A program made the position numbers and the translations under genes. Below, in pieces: positions 1-11,004 of a stretch of DNA of 64,000 nt. The notes below the pieces were generated by a model, which saw nothing but the letters and a program-made list of their open reading frames with translations, was not told the DNA's origin and ran no database searches. Location: the NCBI GenBank assembly GCA_007644065.1, contig VJWN01000008.1:250411-314410 (forward strand), given 5' to 3'. The first letter of the stretch is position 1; each line of letters begins with the position of its first letter. This DNA comes from Margaritispora aquatica. Taxonomy: Eukaryota > Ascomycota > Leotiomycetes > Helotiales > Discinellaceae.

Positions 1-246
1 CGTGGAAAGGAGAAGATGGGAATGGGAAATGGTAAAAATGTCAAATTTGCATCGAACGTGACGTCTAGTGATGGAGATCTAGTTGGTAAATATGATTCCT
101 CATATTAGTCTTGGATGTCTCATATTTCCTACTATCACAACCCGCAAACTGTAACCCAAGCGAGTGTCGATAGCTACTTGGCAAATTCCATCTCAATTGT
201 TGTATGCTGCTAGACGTCGCTTTAGCGCCAAATCTAGTTGAAGTTG

Positions 247-1623
247 ATGGTATCACTCGACTGGCTGTCCATAAGGAAGACACTGATCCGTGTTGGAGAA
301 TCTCTAGGTGCCACAAAATCAGGAAAATCGAGTGAAAAACACCAACGTCGGCGGCAGCAAATCATACAAGCCCAAAAGTGAGTAGAACGTGGCTATTATC
401 TCTCCTTCTATCCTTATTCGCCTGCCACCTGCGATCTCGTTTCCTCGTTTTCATAGGCCGATCGTTGACATAGCCAGTAAACATCGTCAGCGTAAAAAAG
501 ACCAAATCACAGAGCTTGAGCAACAAGTAATAGATCTTCGAGACTTGATATCTAGCGCTACAGCTCAGTCGGCTGCTCTCAAATTTGAGAACGAAGCCAT
601 TCGAGAAGCATTAATCAAGATACAGATCACAGATCAACCTCTACCTTTGGAGCCTGTAACTGTCACCCCACCACCTGTTAGAGCATCTCAATACTATGAG
701 CCCTTAGACTTTTCTTCTTTCGATCAGAACTACGAGATCCTTCTTGATCCACCACTGCCAGAATCACAATCACGGCTAGAATCTTGGGATATGAATGATT
801 CATCAAGCAATCTTGTGTTTACTTGCTTTGATCCGTTGGTTGGTGCGAATTGTCTACAAATTAATCCTATCGCTGGACAAAACACGATGGCGCAAGAGGC
901 AAATAACTTTCCCAACTATACTGATGTCGCTTCATCCTCAAACGAGCCCTTTCTCTCTGCCATTTCTGTTGGAAACACAAAAATTTCTGAAGCAGATGTT
1001 TCAACATTGGCAATTAACTTCATACTTGCGTATGTATTTCCCTCACGTCTTTTCATACCTTATGTACAAGTAATTGACATAATGAAAACAGTCTAGAGCA
1101 CCCTTGCCGAACTCACTTCAAACCACATCCATCAGCCTTCGCACCCGATAGCCCTCCGAGCGGACACGAGCTTATGGCTTCAACACTTCTGTACAACTCC
1201 GCTCCCGCCACCGTCTTCTCTTCGCCCTCGTTCAAGGAGCCTTTGCTACAGAATACTATAGGGCATCCGCATGATGACCACAACCACAACCACGAACTAG
1301 AATGGACTATGCCATGCTCTCTAGCTACAGCAGCAACGTCCATCTCTCTGCAAAATTTACAAGCTATGGCTTCCTGTCTACCAACAGAGGATTGGGAGAT
1401 CACGCCTGTACAGGCTTGGTTCATGCTCGCGTCTCGCTATCCCACGGACGTTTTGATGGGGAATGTTGATGATTCCGGGGTGAGTAAGCTGGATCGGTTG
1501 AAGGGCGCGCTAGGGAAGTTGGTTGCATGTTTTCAATTTGGAGCGGTGATGGACGAGGGGAAGTTTTGGGAAATGGTTGAGCTGGAACTTGGAGCTCCTT
1601 CTGGACTTGCGACTACTGGCTAA
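247..1623 (+). CDS. bZIP transcription factor, three exons
   Basis: Proposed exons are 247-377, 478-1029 and 1152-1623, giving 384 residues. The first join restores a basic region (about residues 34-51, reading RRRQQIIQAQ then NKHRQRKK) followed by a leucine-zipper-like helix (about 53-90). The basic region is split by the intron, so the ATG-started frame at 389 alone is truncated. The C-terminus (ITPVQAWFMLASRYP... FGAVMDEGKFWEMVE) resembles the conserved tail of many ascomycete bZIP proteins. The role is presumably sequence-specific DNA binding in the nucleus; target genes cannot be read from sequence. The start at 247 follows an in-frame stop but the first 25 residues look atypical, so a further upstream exon is possible. 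The second intron (1030-1151) is chosen by phase and is less certain. It lies upstream of the deaminase gene in the same orientation. Confidence 0.72.
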
Positions 1624-1941
1624 GCGAAAGGAGATTTCGCTCATGGTTAGGGGAAAGCATATGCAGACCTGAGATAAAGTGCTAACTACATCAATACTGT
1701 CCCTATTCCCTCTTGCCTTTCAATAATTACAAGGCTTTCATTTTTACTTCACTCCTAGAAATCTTCTGTTCCGCGCCCAGTCTACCAAACTGCATGTCGC
1801 TCCCAAAGAAGCGAGTTGCATCTTGCTGACTAAACCAGGCATACTGTTGTGCTCGCGCTTCCAATGAGTTTATCAAGTGTTCAAAGTTAAGCAATACATC
1901 CCCCCCTTTTCAAGATCTTATCTATCAAAAGCTTAGGGAGG
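1624..1941. other. intergenic, bZIP to deaminase gene
   Basis: This 318-bp spacer separates two plus-strand genes and would hold the bZIP 3' end and the promoter of the deaminase-MYND gene. I see no additional gene or obvious repeat. Confidence 0.5.
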
Positions 1942-4868
1942 ATGTCGGAGATGTTTACATGGAATCACCCAGGTCTAGATAAGCTTCAATTTAGCGCTCT
2001 CAGTAATCTACTTGCACTTCGAAATGGTGGACAAGCTGAGCCAGCCTCGCTCCCAAAGCTAGTTGACAAGAATTGCTCATCCGCCAGCGAGAGCGAGGCA
2101 TCGAGTATCGACACCGCTCGTCTTGACCAGATTACTAGTGGTGGTCGAACTAGGCTCAAGAAAGGGTTTCTGGACTGCTTAGCTGAATTTGCCGCTCAAA
2201 AACGAGACAAAAGGTACGTAGCTTGTACAGCTATGAAAGAAGAGGAAGACAGTGTGATTATTTGGATCACTCGCAACGATGGATTCCGGAATGATGACAG
2301 AATAATACTTGAGAAAGAACTGCCAGCCCTTTTGAGTACCTTCTTTCGCGCTGAAGGTATGCATTGTCCTGCCACAAAACTGCGAGTCATCTGACATATT
2401 TGATTAGGAGACGTATCTTCGGAGGAAACTTTGTGGGATCTGATGCTCAATTACCATCACGAACGTCTAAAAAGGGATTATATACCTAACATCGAGCATG
2501 CCCTTAAGAAATGCAAAGGTTTCTTCGATGATAACATTGCAGATCAATATGCTGCCGCATTCAGCGAGTTAATAAGTCTTCGACAGCTCGTTTTTGGCAC
2601 TAATGATGCTCATACAACTGTGCTCCAACGAAACGGTACTCTCGCGATGAAAGCGTACAACATTCGCATCATGCATAAGATGCGAGAGCTATTGCAGACT
2701 TCAGCCCATGCCACAAATCAGACCAAAAAATTGTGGGAATGTATATGCCTTCTTGGAAAGCTAAGAGCGTGCTTTGCCAAATTTAAGGAGGCAGCCCTTG
2801 AGTTGTCTAGTTTTTCAAAAATCCAGATTCGTCTCGTACCATTTAAAGGAGCTATCATACCATATGCACCAACGGACAAACTTGACTTGGTAGAGACTTT
2901 AGCCCTTCTCGGAGTACCGTTGACAGAATCGACAATTGGAACCATAATCGGCCAGAAATGGAAAATAAAAACGGCCGATCAAAAGTTCATGACACGACAA
3001 AAGGAAACCCCTATTGTGCACTGTGAAGTTCAAATGCTTCTATTCTTCAGCAGAGAGGAGGAGGCGCTCGGGCAGTTGTTTTGGTATTTTGGGTGTAGCA
3101 AGTACAGCTGTTACATGTGTTTCCATTTTCTGGAAGCACACGGGAAGATCAAGACTAGAGGCTGTCATGGGCGGTTCTTCAAGCCATGGGCCGTTCCTGA
3201 AGTAACAGACCTTGCGATTGGCGAAGGTGTGAGAGTTGCTAAAGCTCTGGTGCAAGTTCAAAAAGATCTAAAGGTCAAGTTGAAGTCTGAACTCCCAAAG
3301 AAAACTCAGCACGTCAAGACATCCGTTGTTGCAGGATCGAGCATCGTCACAGAGAAAGCTGTCACAGACAAGAAGCGAAGTTCGAAGATCATGCAGATGA
3401 TTTTAAAATCAGAGCAAGCGAGAGTCGCTGAAACATTCAAATCGTAAGCTCTCACTGCCTGGTAGATATGCGGCAGGACTTAAGTTCAATCAAAATAACC
3501 TTTGCTAGCAGACCAGAGCTGCAAAAACTAGAATCAAAGCCTCAAATTTTAATCGCCACGAAAGATATACCAAGCCTCCTGGGCAAATTCGACAGCGATG
3601 ATGAGGATAAAAATCTGAGGGAGTGCTACATATGTACGAGGGAAACATCCCGAAAATGTAGTATGTGTAATAAAGACAACTATTGTAGCGAGCGGTGTGA
3701 AGGAAAACGAGACGGCACACATCTCTTCAATTGTACAAAACGAGCTCTTACGACTGCCGACTATTTATTTGCCGACGTAATGAAAGATAGAATACCAGAC
3801 GATAGAGATGTGATGAAAGATTTTGGGTTTGATCGTTTGCCATTCCGAAGAGATCAATCATGTCTCATGGGCTTGTATAAAGGGCTGTGGATATCAACGA
3901 CCAAACCTAATCAATTTCTCGACACCATTACTGTTGAAGATGTTCAAAAATGGCAGGTCGAAGGGTCCTTAGACACCAACATTCGAAAGTTTTATCTTAG
4001 TTTACCAGAGAACCGTCGAGGCTGGTATTATCCGTGGTTTCTAAAGAGACCCTACATACTGGATCCATTGATCAGCCATCAAAAGGCTCTAGAACTCTTT
4101 CGAATATCATTTTTCGACGAAGTTCGACTCCATTTGGAACCTGGTGACCAGAAACTAGATTCACAAGATTTTGAACCGATTGCAAAAAGGCACGCCTATA
4201 TTATGTTCGCCAATACTCTATACACTACATCTCCACATCCAATGGAGGAAAATTGGGGCAAATTCGGTTACTGTACCTGCGATTCTGAGGATCAGGAAAT
4301 CGCATTGACTTCTCTGTATATCAGACTGCTTCATGGGAATGAGCCATTCAATCATGGCCACTCTGGCCAAAAGAAGAATTGGTCAACCGATAGGCGGAAG
4401 ACTGCTACGTTCACCGAGTTTTGGAAAGCGTTCGAGTCTGGGTCGCTGATTCAGTTGATGGATGAGAAAGGCTTTCGAGACGAGCGCAAACGCTTTCCTT
4501 ACCTAGAGAAGTACCTGTCTGTTCCGTTCTCCGGGTCTCAGCCTTCTGTCTGGAGTCTAAAGCAACTTCTTGCGGTTGGTGATCTAATGAATTTTCAACC
4601 TGACCCGGTGGTTGACGATGACTACGGATTCTGGAACTGCCAGACAACCAAGGAGAGGTTTGAGTTGATAGAGATATATAAGCGATTGCTAAAGAGAGCC
4701 TGCCCATTGGAACTTCACGAAGCTTGCTTGGCCGGAGAATTATTTCGGTTCGCTAGCAGGTTCGACAGGTTCGACACGATGGATAGTGATTATGAAAGAT
4801 TGATGAAGAACATCTACCCCTTGAAGCCCGAGGAGGAATTAGAGGCGGATTATGCTGCCACAAGCTGA
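1942..4868 (+). CDS. OTT_1508-like nucleic-acid deaminase domain joined to MYND zinc finger
   Basis: Proposed exons are 1942-2356, 2408-3443 and 3485-4868, about 944 residues. The first intron (51 bp) joins frames cleanly. The central part carries the deaminase signature of the OTT_1508 family: HCE (His343, Glu345) and SCYMC (Cys373, Cys376), followed by TRGCHGRFFKPW. These are the expected zinc ligands and catalytic Glu of the deaminase fold. About 155 residues later comes a MYND-type finger (roughly 531-567: CYIC, CSMC, YCSERC, then His/Cys), and then a region with GWYYPWFLKRPYILD that is typical of fungal MYND-associated proteins. Family knowledge links OTT_1508 deaminases to toxin-derived nucleic-acid deaminases; the substrate is unknown. 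The second intron would be only 41 bp, so two adjacent genes (the second starting at ATG 3468) is a real alternative. The neighbour downstream is a HET gene. Confidence 0.72.
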
Positions 4869-5441
4869 AGTCAAAATAGCAACGGTCTATAGTGATTACT
4901 TAGGAGTGTCATCTAGAGTGTATTTCTTTCGAATCCTCGTTGAGTTGTCTCAAAATAGCAGTGACCATCCTCTTAGCACACGTTTACCTGTTAAACTAAC
5001 TTAGTACTAAATGCAAAAATGAGTGAGTCTTAGGGAAACAAATTGTTACTAGTGACTCACTATACTACTCGCAATAGACGTCTATCCTCATATGCTTTTG
5101 AACCTGCTTATACCCATTGATAAGCGAGTTTTAGGCAGGCCTCAGCGAAGCCTATTTCACGTAATAGTAACTAAGAATTAGAGGTTTGAAAAAGTATAAC
5201 AATTAAAATATCTATCCAAAAATAAATGAGTGGTTAGTATGGAGTATAATGCCACTCATGATAATAAATTGTCTTTTGTCTCATGCGATGCAATGTCAAG
5301 TGGAAAGGAGTTGGCGAACTTTCTGTCAGGTGATGTCAGGATAACTTTAGCTGACCCCGCTATCTCTACAACACGGCTTATACTATTGAGCCTGATACAA
5401 CACTCTAGATGCCCTTGAAAACCTAGATCTCCTGATTCGTA
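4869..5441. other. AT-rich intergenic spacer
   Basis: This 573-bp spacer between the deaminase-MYND gene and the HET gene is AT-rich and rich in stop codons. I see no gene. It would contain the HET promoter. Confidence 0.45.
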
Positions 5442-7519
5442 ATGGAATCGCCCTTGATTTTTGACCAACTGTGTGAGATATGCGATTCCTTTCTCGCTGG
5501 CGATGCGTCAAAATACATAACAAGCGACGGAACCACAGCACGTGTAGACGAATCACATTCAAGCTTTGACTCACTTATTAGCTCAGTCAAAGGCGGCTGT
5601 CATCTATGCAGTCTAATCAAAGGATGTATTTCCAATCATAATAGCAAGCCGGGGTGGCTAGACGATCCACGAACCCACAAGAACAGAGTTTTGAGAGCTC
5701 TCGCATTTGACGATAGAGCTGGGCATATGTTGATAGACATCCAAGGAGGTTTGATGACGATAGCAACTAAGCAGATGGTGATCTCACGGGTCGTAAGCAA
5801 GCGTAAGTCGCGCCTGGAGAAGCTGCACTACTGACAATCCATTAGCCGAAGAGGAAGATTGAGAATTTGCATGCAGCTCGAATCACGCCTCCGCATACAC
5901 TTGGTGGCTCTTCCTTGAGGCAGATCAAAGAATGGATGGAGCACTGTGTTAAAAACCATGAGCTGTGTAGGCAGAGCCAGCATCTTACAGCATTCGCAAC
6001 GAGCAGGAAGATCACATTGCCGACGAGATTGCTTGATGTCTCGAACTACAACGGACGCCCACATGTCCGACTTTTTCACACCCATGGACTTATTGGATCT
6101 ACGTATGTCACATTGAGCCATTGCTGGGGCTCGAATCCCGTCATCTCATTGCTAGAGAGCAACATCGGTGCCTTTCAAAGATCGATCCCGTTCGACACAT
6201 TACCTAGGACCTTTCAGCATGCAGTGGAGGTAACAAGAGCTCTTGGATACCGCTACCTTTGGATAGACTCACTCTGTATTATCCAGCGACAGGAGACCAA
6301 TGCTGATTGGCTTCGAGAATCAGCTATTATTGGAGACATTTATATGAACGCTGTCTTGAACATAGCGGCAACAGCTTCCGTGGATGGAAGTGGGGGTCTT
6401 TTTCAAGGTCCGATAGACTTGGAGCAACACCCTTGTCATCTGAGACTGCCTGGCCAGTTGACAGATGAGAGTCCGTATGTCTGTCGTCACCTTCGCGAGT
6501 GGCATCTGAATGTCGAGCAAGCTCCTCTTGCCCGACGTGCTTGGGTGGTTCAAGAGCGATTGCTTTCTACCAGAATAGTCCATTTTGCTGCAGATCAAAT
6601 CTATTGGGAATGTCAATCCTGTATGGATAGCGAATTCAGTCCCGCTGTAGAATATTCCTCAACCGATGTGTATTTCATGGCCCTCAAATCAACAGATCCA
6701 GTCGAAATCTACCACAATTGGGAACAAACGGTCGAAAGATACACTCGATGTCTTTTGACTTTCAACTCGGACAAATTCGTGGCTCTGGCCGGATTAGCGA
6801 GAAGAGCATCAGAGCGACTAGGTGTCGAACCATCGGAATACTTGGCCGGGATCTGGAAGGCGAATATGCCTCGAGGCCTGCTTTGGCGAATCAAGCCTTA
6901 CTCGCGTCGCACCGAACGTGTTCTAGATAGAGCGCCATCCTGGTCGTGGGCGTGTATCAATGGCGAGATATTAGCCCCCAGATCAGGCGGCCAGGACACG
7001 GCATCGGGGCATGTGCTAGCACCGGGACTTCGTTTCGGCTACGAACATTTGTCGTATGCACATCTAATTGCTTCCGATATCAAGCATCTCGGCGATCCAT
7101 TTGGTGCTGTCATATCAGGATCTATTACCATCAAAGGTCCAGTTTGTGCTATTCAAACAATTGGCCCAAAAGGGGGAAATTCGATAGTCGAATTTAGCCG
7201 AGGACGTTTAGATTGCGTTTATGACATCGTCTCCATTATGACAAGTTCCATCAGGTGGGATGATGATAAAGCATGCATAGAAGGAATGAGGTGCCAAGTT
7301 TACTTTCTTTTGATCGAGGAGAGTCTAGGCTGGTGTGATGGCCTTGTGCTACTGCCAATTGAGACCGAGCGAGGTTGTTATCATAGGCTTGGACAGATCA
7401 TGGCTAAACCTTCGGACATAACAGCACTACTTGCTATAAGTAGGAACAGTAGGCTGTTAGAAACAGCTCGATATCTGGAGGCGGATCCCGAATATGGGTA
7501 CACAATTGTGATTCGATAG
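5442..7519 (+). CDS. heterokaryon-incompatibility (HET) domain protein
   Basis: Exons are 5442-5792 and 5846-7519 (53-bp intron, phase 0), giving 674 residues. The N-terminus has two Cys pairs (CEIC and CHLC) as in many HET proteins. The HET domain starts near residue 204 with YVTLSHCWG and continues through LPRTFQHAVEVTRALGYRYL, WIDSLCIIQ, and IGDIYMNAVLNIAATAS. A later WVVQERLLSTRIVHF motif and a SWSWACINGEI stretch match the C-terminal half of the family. HET proteins trigger cell death or growth arrest when incompatible partners meet; most family members have no tested function. No NACHT, ankyrin or WD40 extension is present, so this is the plain architecture. The donor at 5793 was chosen over the canonical-looking GTAAGT at 5803 because only the former keeps the frame. 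Confidence 0.9.
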
Positions 7520-9916
7520 TTGTATGAAGACAGGCAGAATTGACCAGAAGACGTCTACCTTACATGCTACAAGAAACTGCCACCAGCTGGAAAGAGACAG
7601 AATAGAGTACGAATTAGATGTCTCGAGATGAACATGGAGAGATCTACTGTTGAAGCAGAAGGGTCATAGAATATAGAAAGATCAGTAATTCACATCAAGC
7701 TATAAACGCACTGCAATTTCTACAGAAGTTATCTACTTCTAATCGGAGAGAAGCATGACAACATGGCAGGAGAAATATTTGTGGGATCCTTCAGGTTCGA
7801 AAGCAGACATGAAACGAACCAGATCGTCTTCTAAATGTCAAATATTCGCATTCGGCTTGTATGTGGTATAACGAGAGAAAAAAAAGAGCGCAAGACAGCG
7901 TACAAGCTTGGTTTCGCTATTGGAAAGTAACAGCTCGACGATTGTTTCCTGCTTACAATGAGTTTTACTTGGAAATACTGGGCCTCAAACAGCCTCTAAA
8001 CAGACTTCCTAAATAGCAACATCAAAGTATATAAGAAACACTAGCCTAAGCAAATAGTTCAAGTTCCAAACGAAAACAAAGCTCAGGTCAAGGCCTTGAC
8101 TTTGCAGTGATTGAAACATGCCAATTTGATGGACAGCGTAGCTTTCCCCTAGCTATATGTCACAAGATTGTTGAACTAGAGAAGCTCAAAGTATACTCAC
8201 TATGGAATGGAGAAGATGATTTGCTCTCAAGTCTCAATTCTTTTGTCAACACATCTTTTTCGATCACCTCGTCGAACTTCATTAATCATTCTACTACTCA
8301 TTTCGATACTTGACTCAAACGCGCTGAAGCAAAGACCGAACGGGTCTTTAGACCATGTTTCAAAAGCATAAATACAAATACTATCGATCCGTGCTATCAA
8401 TGTTCTTCGAGCTGTTGAAGTCGAGTGATGTGAATATGGTTCTAATGTCAAAGAGGTAAAGGTTTAAATACTCTATGATTAACCAACACAACGACGTGTA
8501 AACACCAACTTAAAGATATCGTGGCATCAAAGCATTCAAGGGGAGAACTTCAAAGCGATCTCAATTCTAACAATTCAACCACTCCAAAGTCTACCATCTA
8601 TCACTTTGTACAAAACCGCACCTTCCAAAACCAAACACAACAAAGAAAAGATATATAAAAGGAGCCATCACGAGAAAGAACGTTCTATTACTCCAAATTC
8701 TCGCGGATTTCCTCGGGTCATGGCGTTCGCATGCCTCACTTCACTTCACTACAAATAGTTCAGTTTGTATCATCAACTTGACCTACTAACTGGCCAGACA
8801 GAACTTCTACTTGCATGAAAAAGTGAGCTTCAGTGCTGGCTGTCGGTCACCTTTCACTAGACGGAGACGTATAAAGGAACTGCTGCTATCATCTCATACT
8901 GGGCCATTTCCTATCAACTCCCTTCCTCCTCCCGCTGCCGTCAACATTGTCAAATCTGATCTCAAATTAAAGACAACAATCACAACAAACAAAACTCTAT
9001 CCCGTAACCTCCATCTCTGTATCCTACTATCACTAGTCCGCCCATAACCGACCTCACACCAAGTACTTCTCCTTCTCGGTCTCGGTCTCACAAAAGCCAT
9101 CGCTAATTTCTCTCAGCGAGGCCGTATGCCTTGCCATCCACGTACGAGAGCAGCGAGCGCTATATTAATACCTCTGTCCCATCTCTTCCTCCCATCCTCT
9201 CCCATCCTAATCTTGCGTCTCGAAAGCGGAGAGAGAGAACATCTGAAGATTGGACTTTGGAAAATTGAAGTGCTCATCCGGTTGAGTTTCGCTATCGTGT
9301 TTTGCTCATTGATTTCTCCGACCGACTTAAAAACTAGGTAGGTAATAGATGCCCTGTTGGCGAATAACTCGCCATTCACTTATTATCTTCTAGAACAATC
9401 AGACTACATGCATCACTACTGTATAATATAGCGTTCTGACCATCTGTCCTCCCAAGACTTCATATATCAGACATGGTAACAAACCACCCCAGCAGATCAC
9501 TACCGAAGAGCCAATGAGCAAGTGTAGTAGTAGGTCTTGCTGCATGTTTTATACACGCAGGAAACAATTGCGAAAGCTTGCAGTGCCATCTTTGATGTGT
9601 AGAAATCAAGAGCCTCACTTTTCACCAAATCAAAGCTTGGAGCATATCGAGAGACGAAATATACAGAGAACCAAGTTTGGATTATTAAGAAGATCTGCCA
9701 CCCCGAAACGGTGCGTATCCCCATCTAAGAGTGTGCGGTATTAGAAAGATCCTAAAAGACCAAATGGTCGACAAAACGCCAAGCCATGCAATCATTGCTT
9801 CCCTCGTCTCTCTCACACAACCTATGTGGATTTTCAATATATACATTCCTCATTACTCCTGATATTCGGAATCGCTTGTCTCTGCTCCATTACACAAGCC
9901 GCCAGCCCTGTATCAT
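7520..9916. other. gene-poor stretch, no supported gene
   Basis: About 2.4 kb between the HET gene and the 3' end of ERG3. Only short open frames occur (under 100 codons), none with a recognisable motif or coding-like continuity. Pyrimidine/CA-rich text at about 8550-9060 looks like leader or promoter sequence, but no coding region follows it on the plus strand. Nothing further can be supported. Confidence 0.4.
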
Positions 9917-11004
9917 CTACAAATCCTTCTTGGCATCTGTGGGGTCGTACGAGCGGTCATCCTCACCCTCAACTTCCTTGACCATCTGCTCCATCTCCTT
10001 GACTTGGCGTTCCCACTCCTTCTTGCCCATCTTTGACTCCCTGCGGAAGAGTTCCTCATTTGGCTTGCGGTAGCTGCCTCCGAGTCTATCCCACAGAGTT
10101 GTGTATTGCCCGTAGTTGTAGTTGAAGTACAAATGGTGCATTGTGTGGCATGCTGCTCCGTTCAAGATTGGGCTGTTGGCAACATACTCGCCGTCGTGGA
10201 TGAAGACTGTCCAGAGCTGCACAAAGAAGAACAGCGCGAGGTAGGCGAGCTTTTGAAGGGGGAAGATGAATGGGAAGACGTGGTATGGAACAGATTGCAT
10301 CCAGCCATCGACTGGGTGGAATGCGACTGAGGCATATGGGGTTGGCATAATCCACTTGTGGTGAGGCTTGTGGAGGGTCTTATAGATGAGCGGGTGGTGA
10401 AGACCTCGGTGGATGAAGTAGATGCAGAAATCGGTGAAGAGGAGGAAGAGCGGGAATTGGAGATAGTTGTACCATGGCCATGGTTCATCTGCCAATCGAT
10501 CGTATAACTTGGAGTATCCACGGACTTCAGCAAGGAAGAATGGCGTGGTCAGGATTGCAATGAAGGGCATTGCATCCACAGCTTGTCGGATCTCCATGCG
10601 AATCTGGTTCTTGAGGAATTTGGGGTGCTTGAAGGTTGTCTTGTCGAAGACAAAGATATAGGAAAGTGTTGAGACCACAAAGTAAATAGTTGCGCCAGCA
10701 ATCCTGGGAACTGTTAGTACATCGCAGAACCTCTCCACACATATACATACCACGTAATCAAACATAGAGAAATAGCCTGTCGGAAGATGTTGTCTCTAGG
10801 CCATTGGCTCATGTATGCCGCGTCCGAAGGGGAGAAGGAGATAATTGAACTGGCGGGCTCGAATTGCCATGGCGAAGCAGCTTTGAAATCTCCTAGCGTG
10901 GCATTTCCTCCATTAAAGCTATAAGGCACAGGTTTCGCAGGAAGGATGGCAGAATAGAGGTGATCGAACAAGTAGGTATCGCATAACTCCAAAGCGATAT
11001 CCAT
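9917..11004 (-). CDS. ERG3: C-5 sterol desaturase (ERG3), ergosterol pathway
   Basis: Exons are 10751-11004 and 9917-10703 with a 47-bp intron, giving 346 residues, the usual length. The enzyme introduces the C5-C6 double bond into episterol in the ER membrane, a late step of ergosterol synthesis. The three diagnostic histidine boxes are visible: HRGLHH (about 183-188), HKPHH (196-200) and HTMHH (271-275); these bind the di-iron centre. Hydrophobic segments precede the first box and lie between the second and third. The start MDIALELCDTYLFD matches the usual N-terminus of fungal ERG3; an in-frame ATG further upstream is not needed. The C-terminus is charged (KKEWERQVKEMEQMVKE). No other sterol gene is nearby. 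Loss of function of this enzyme is known to affect azole response in yeasts. Confidence 0.95.
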
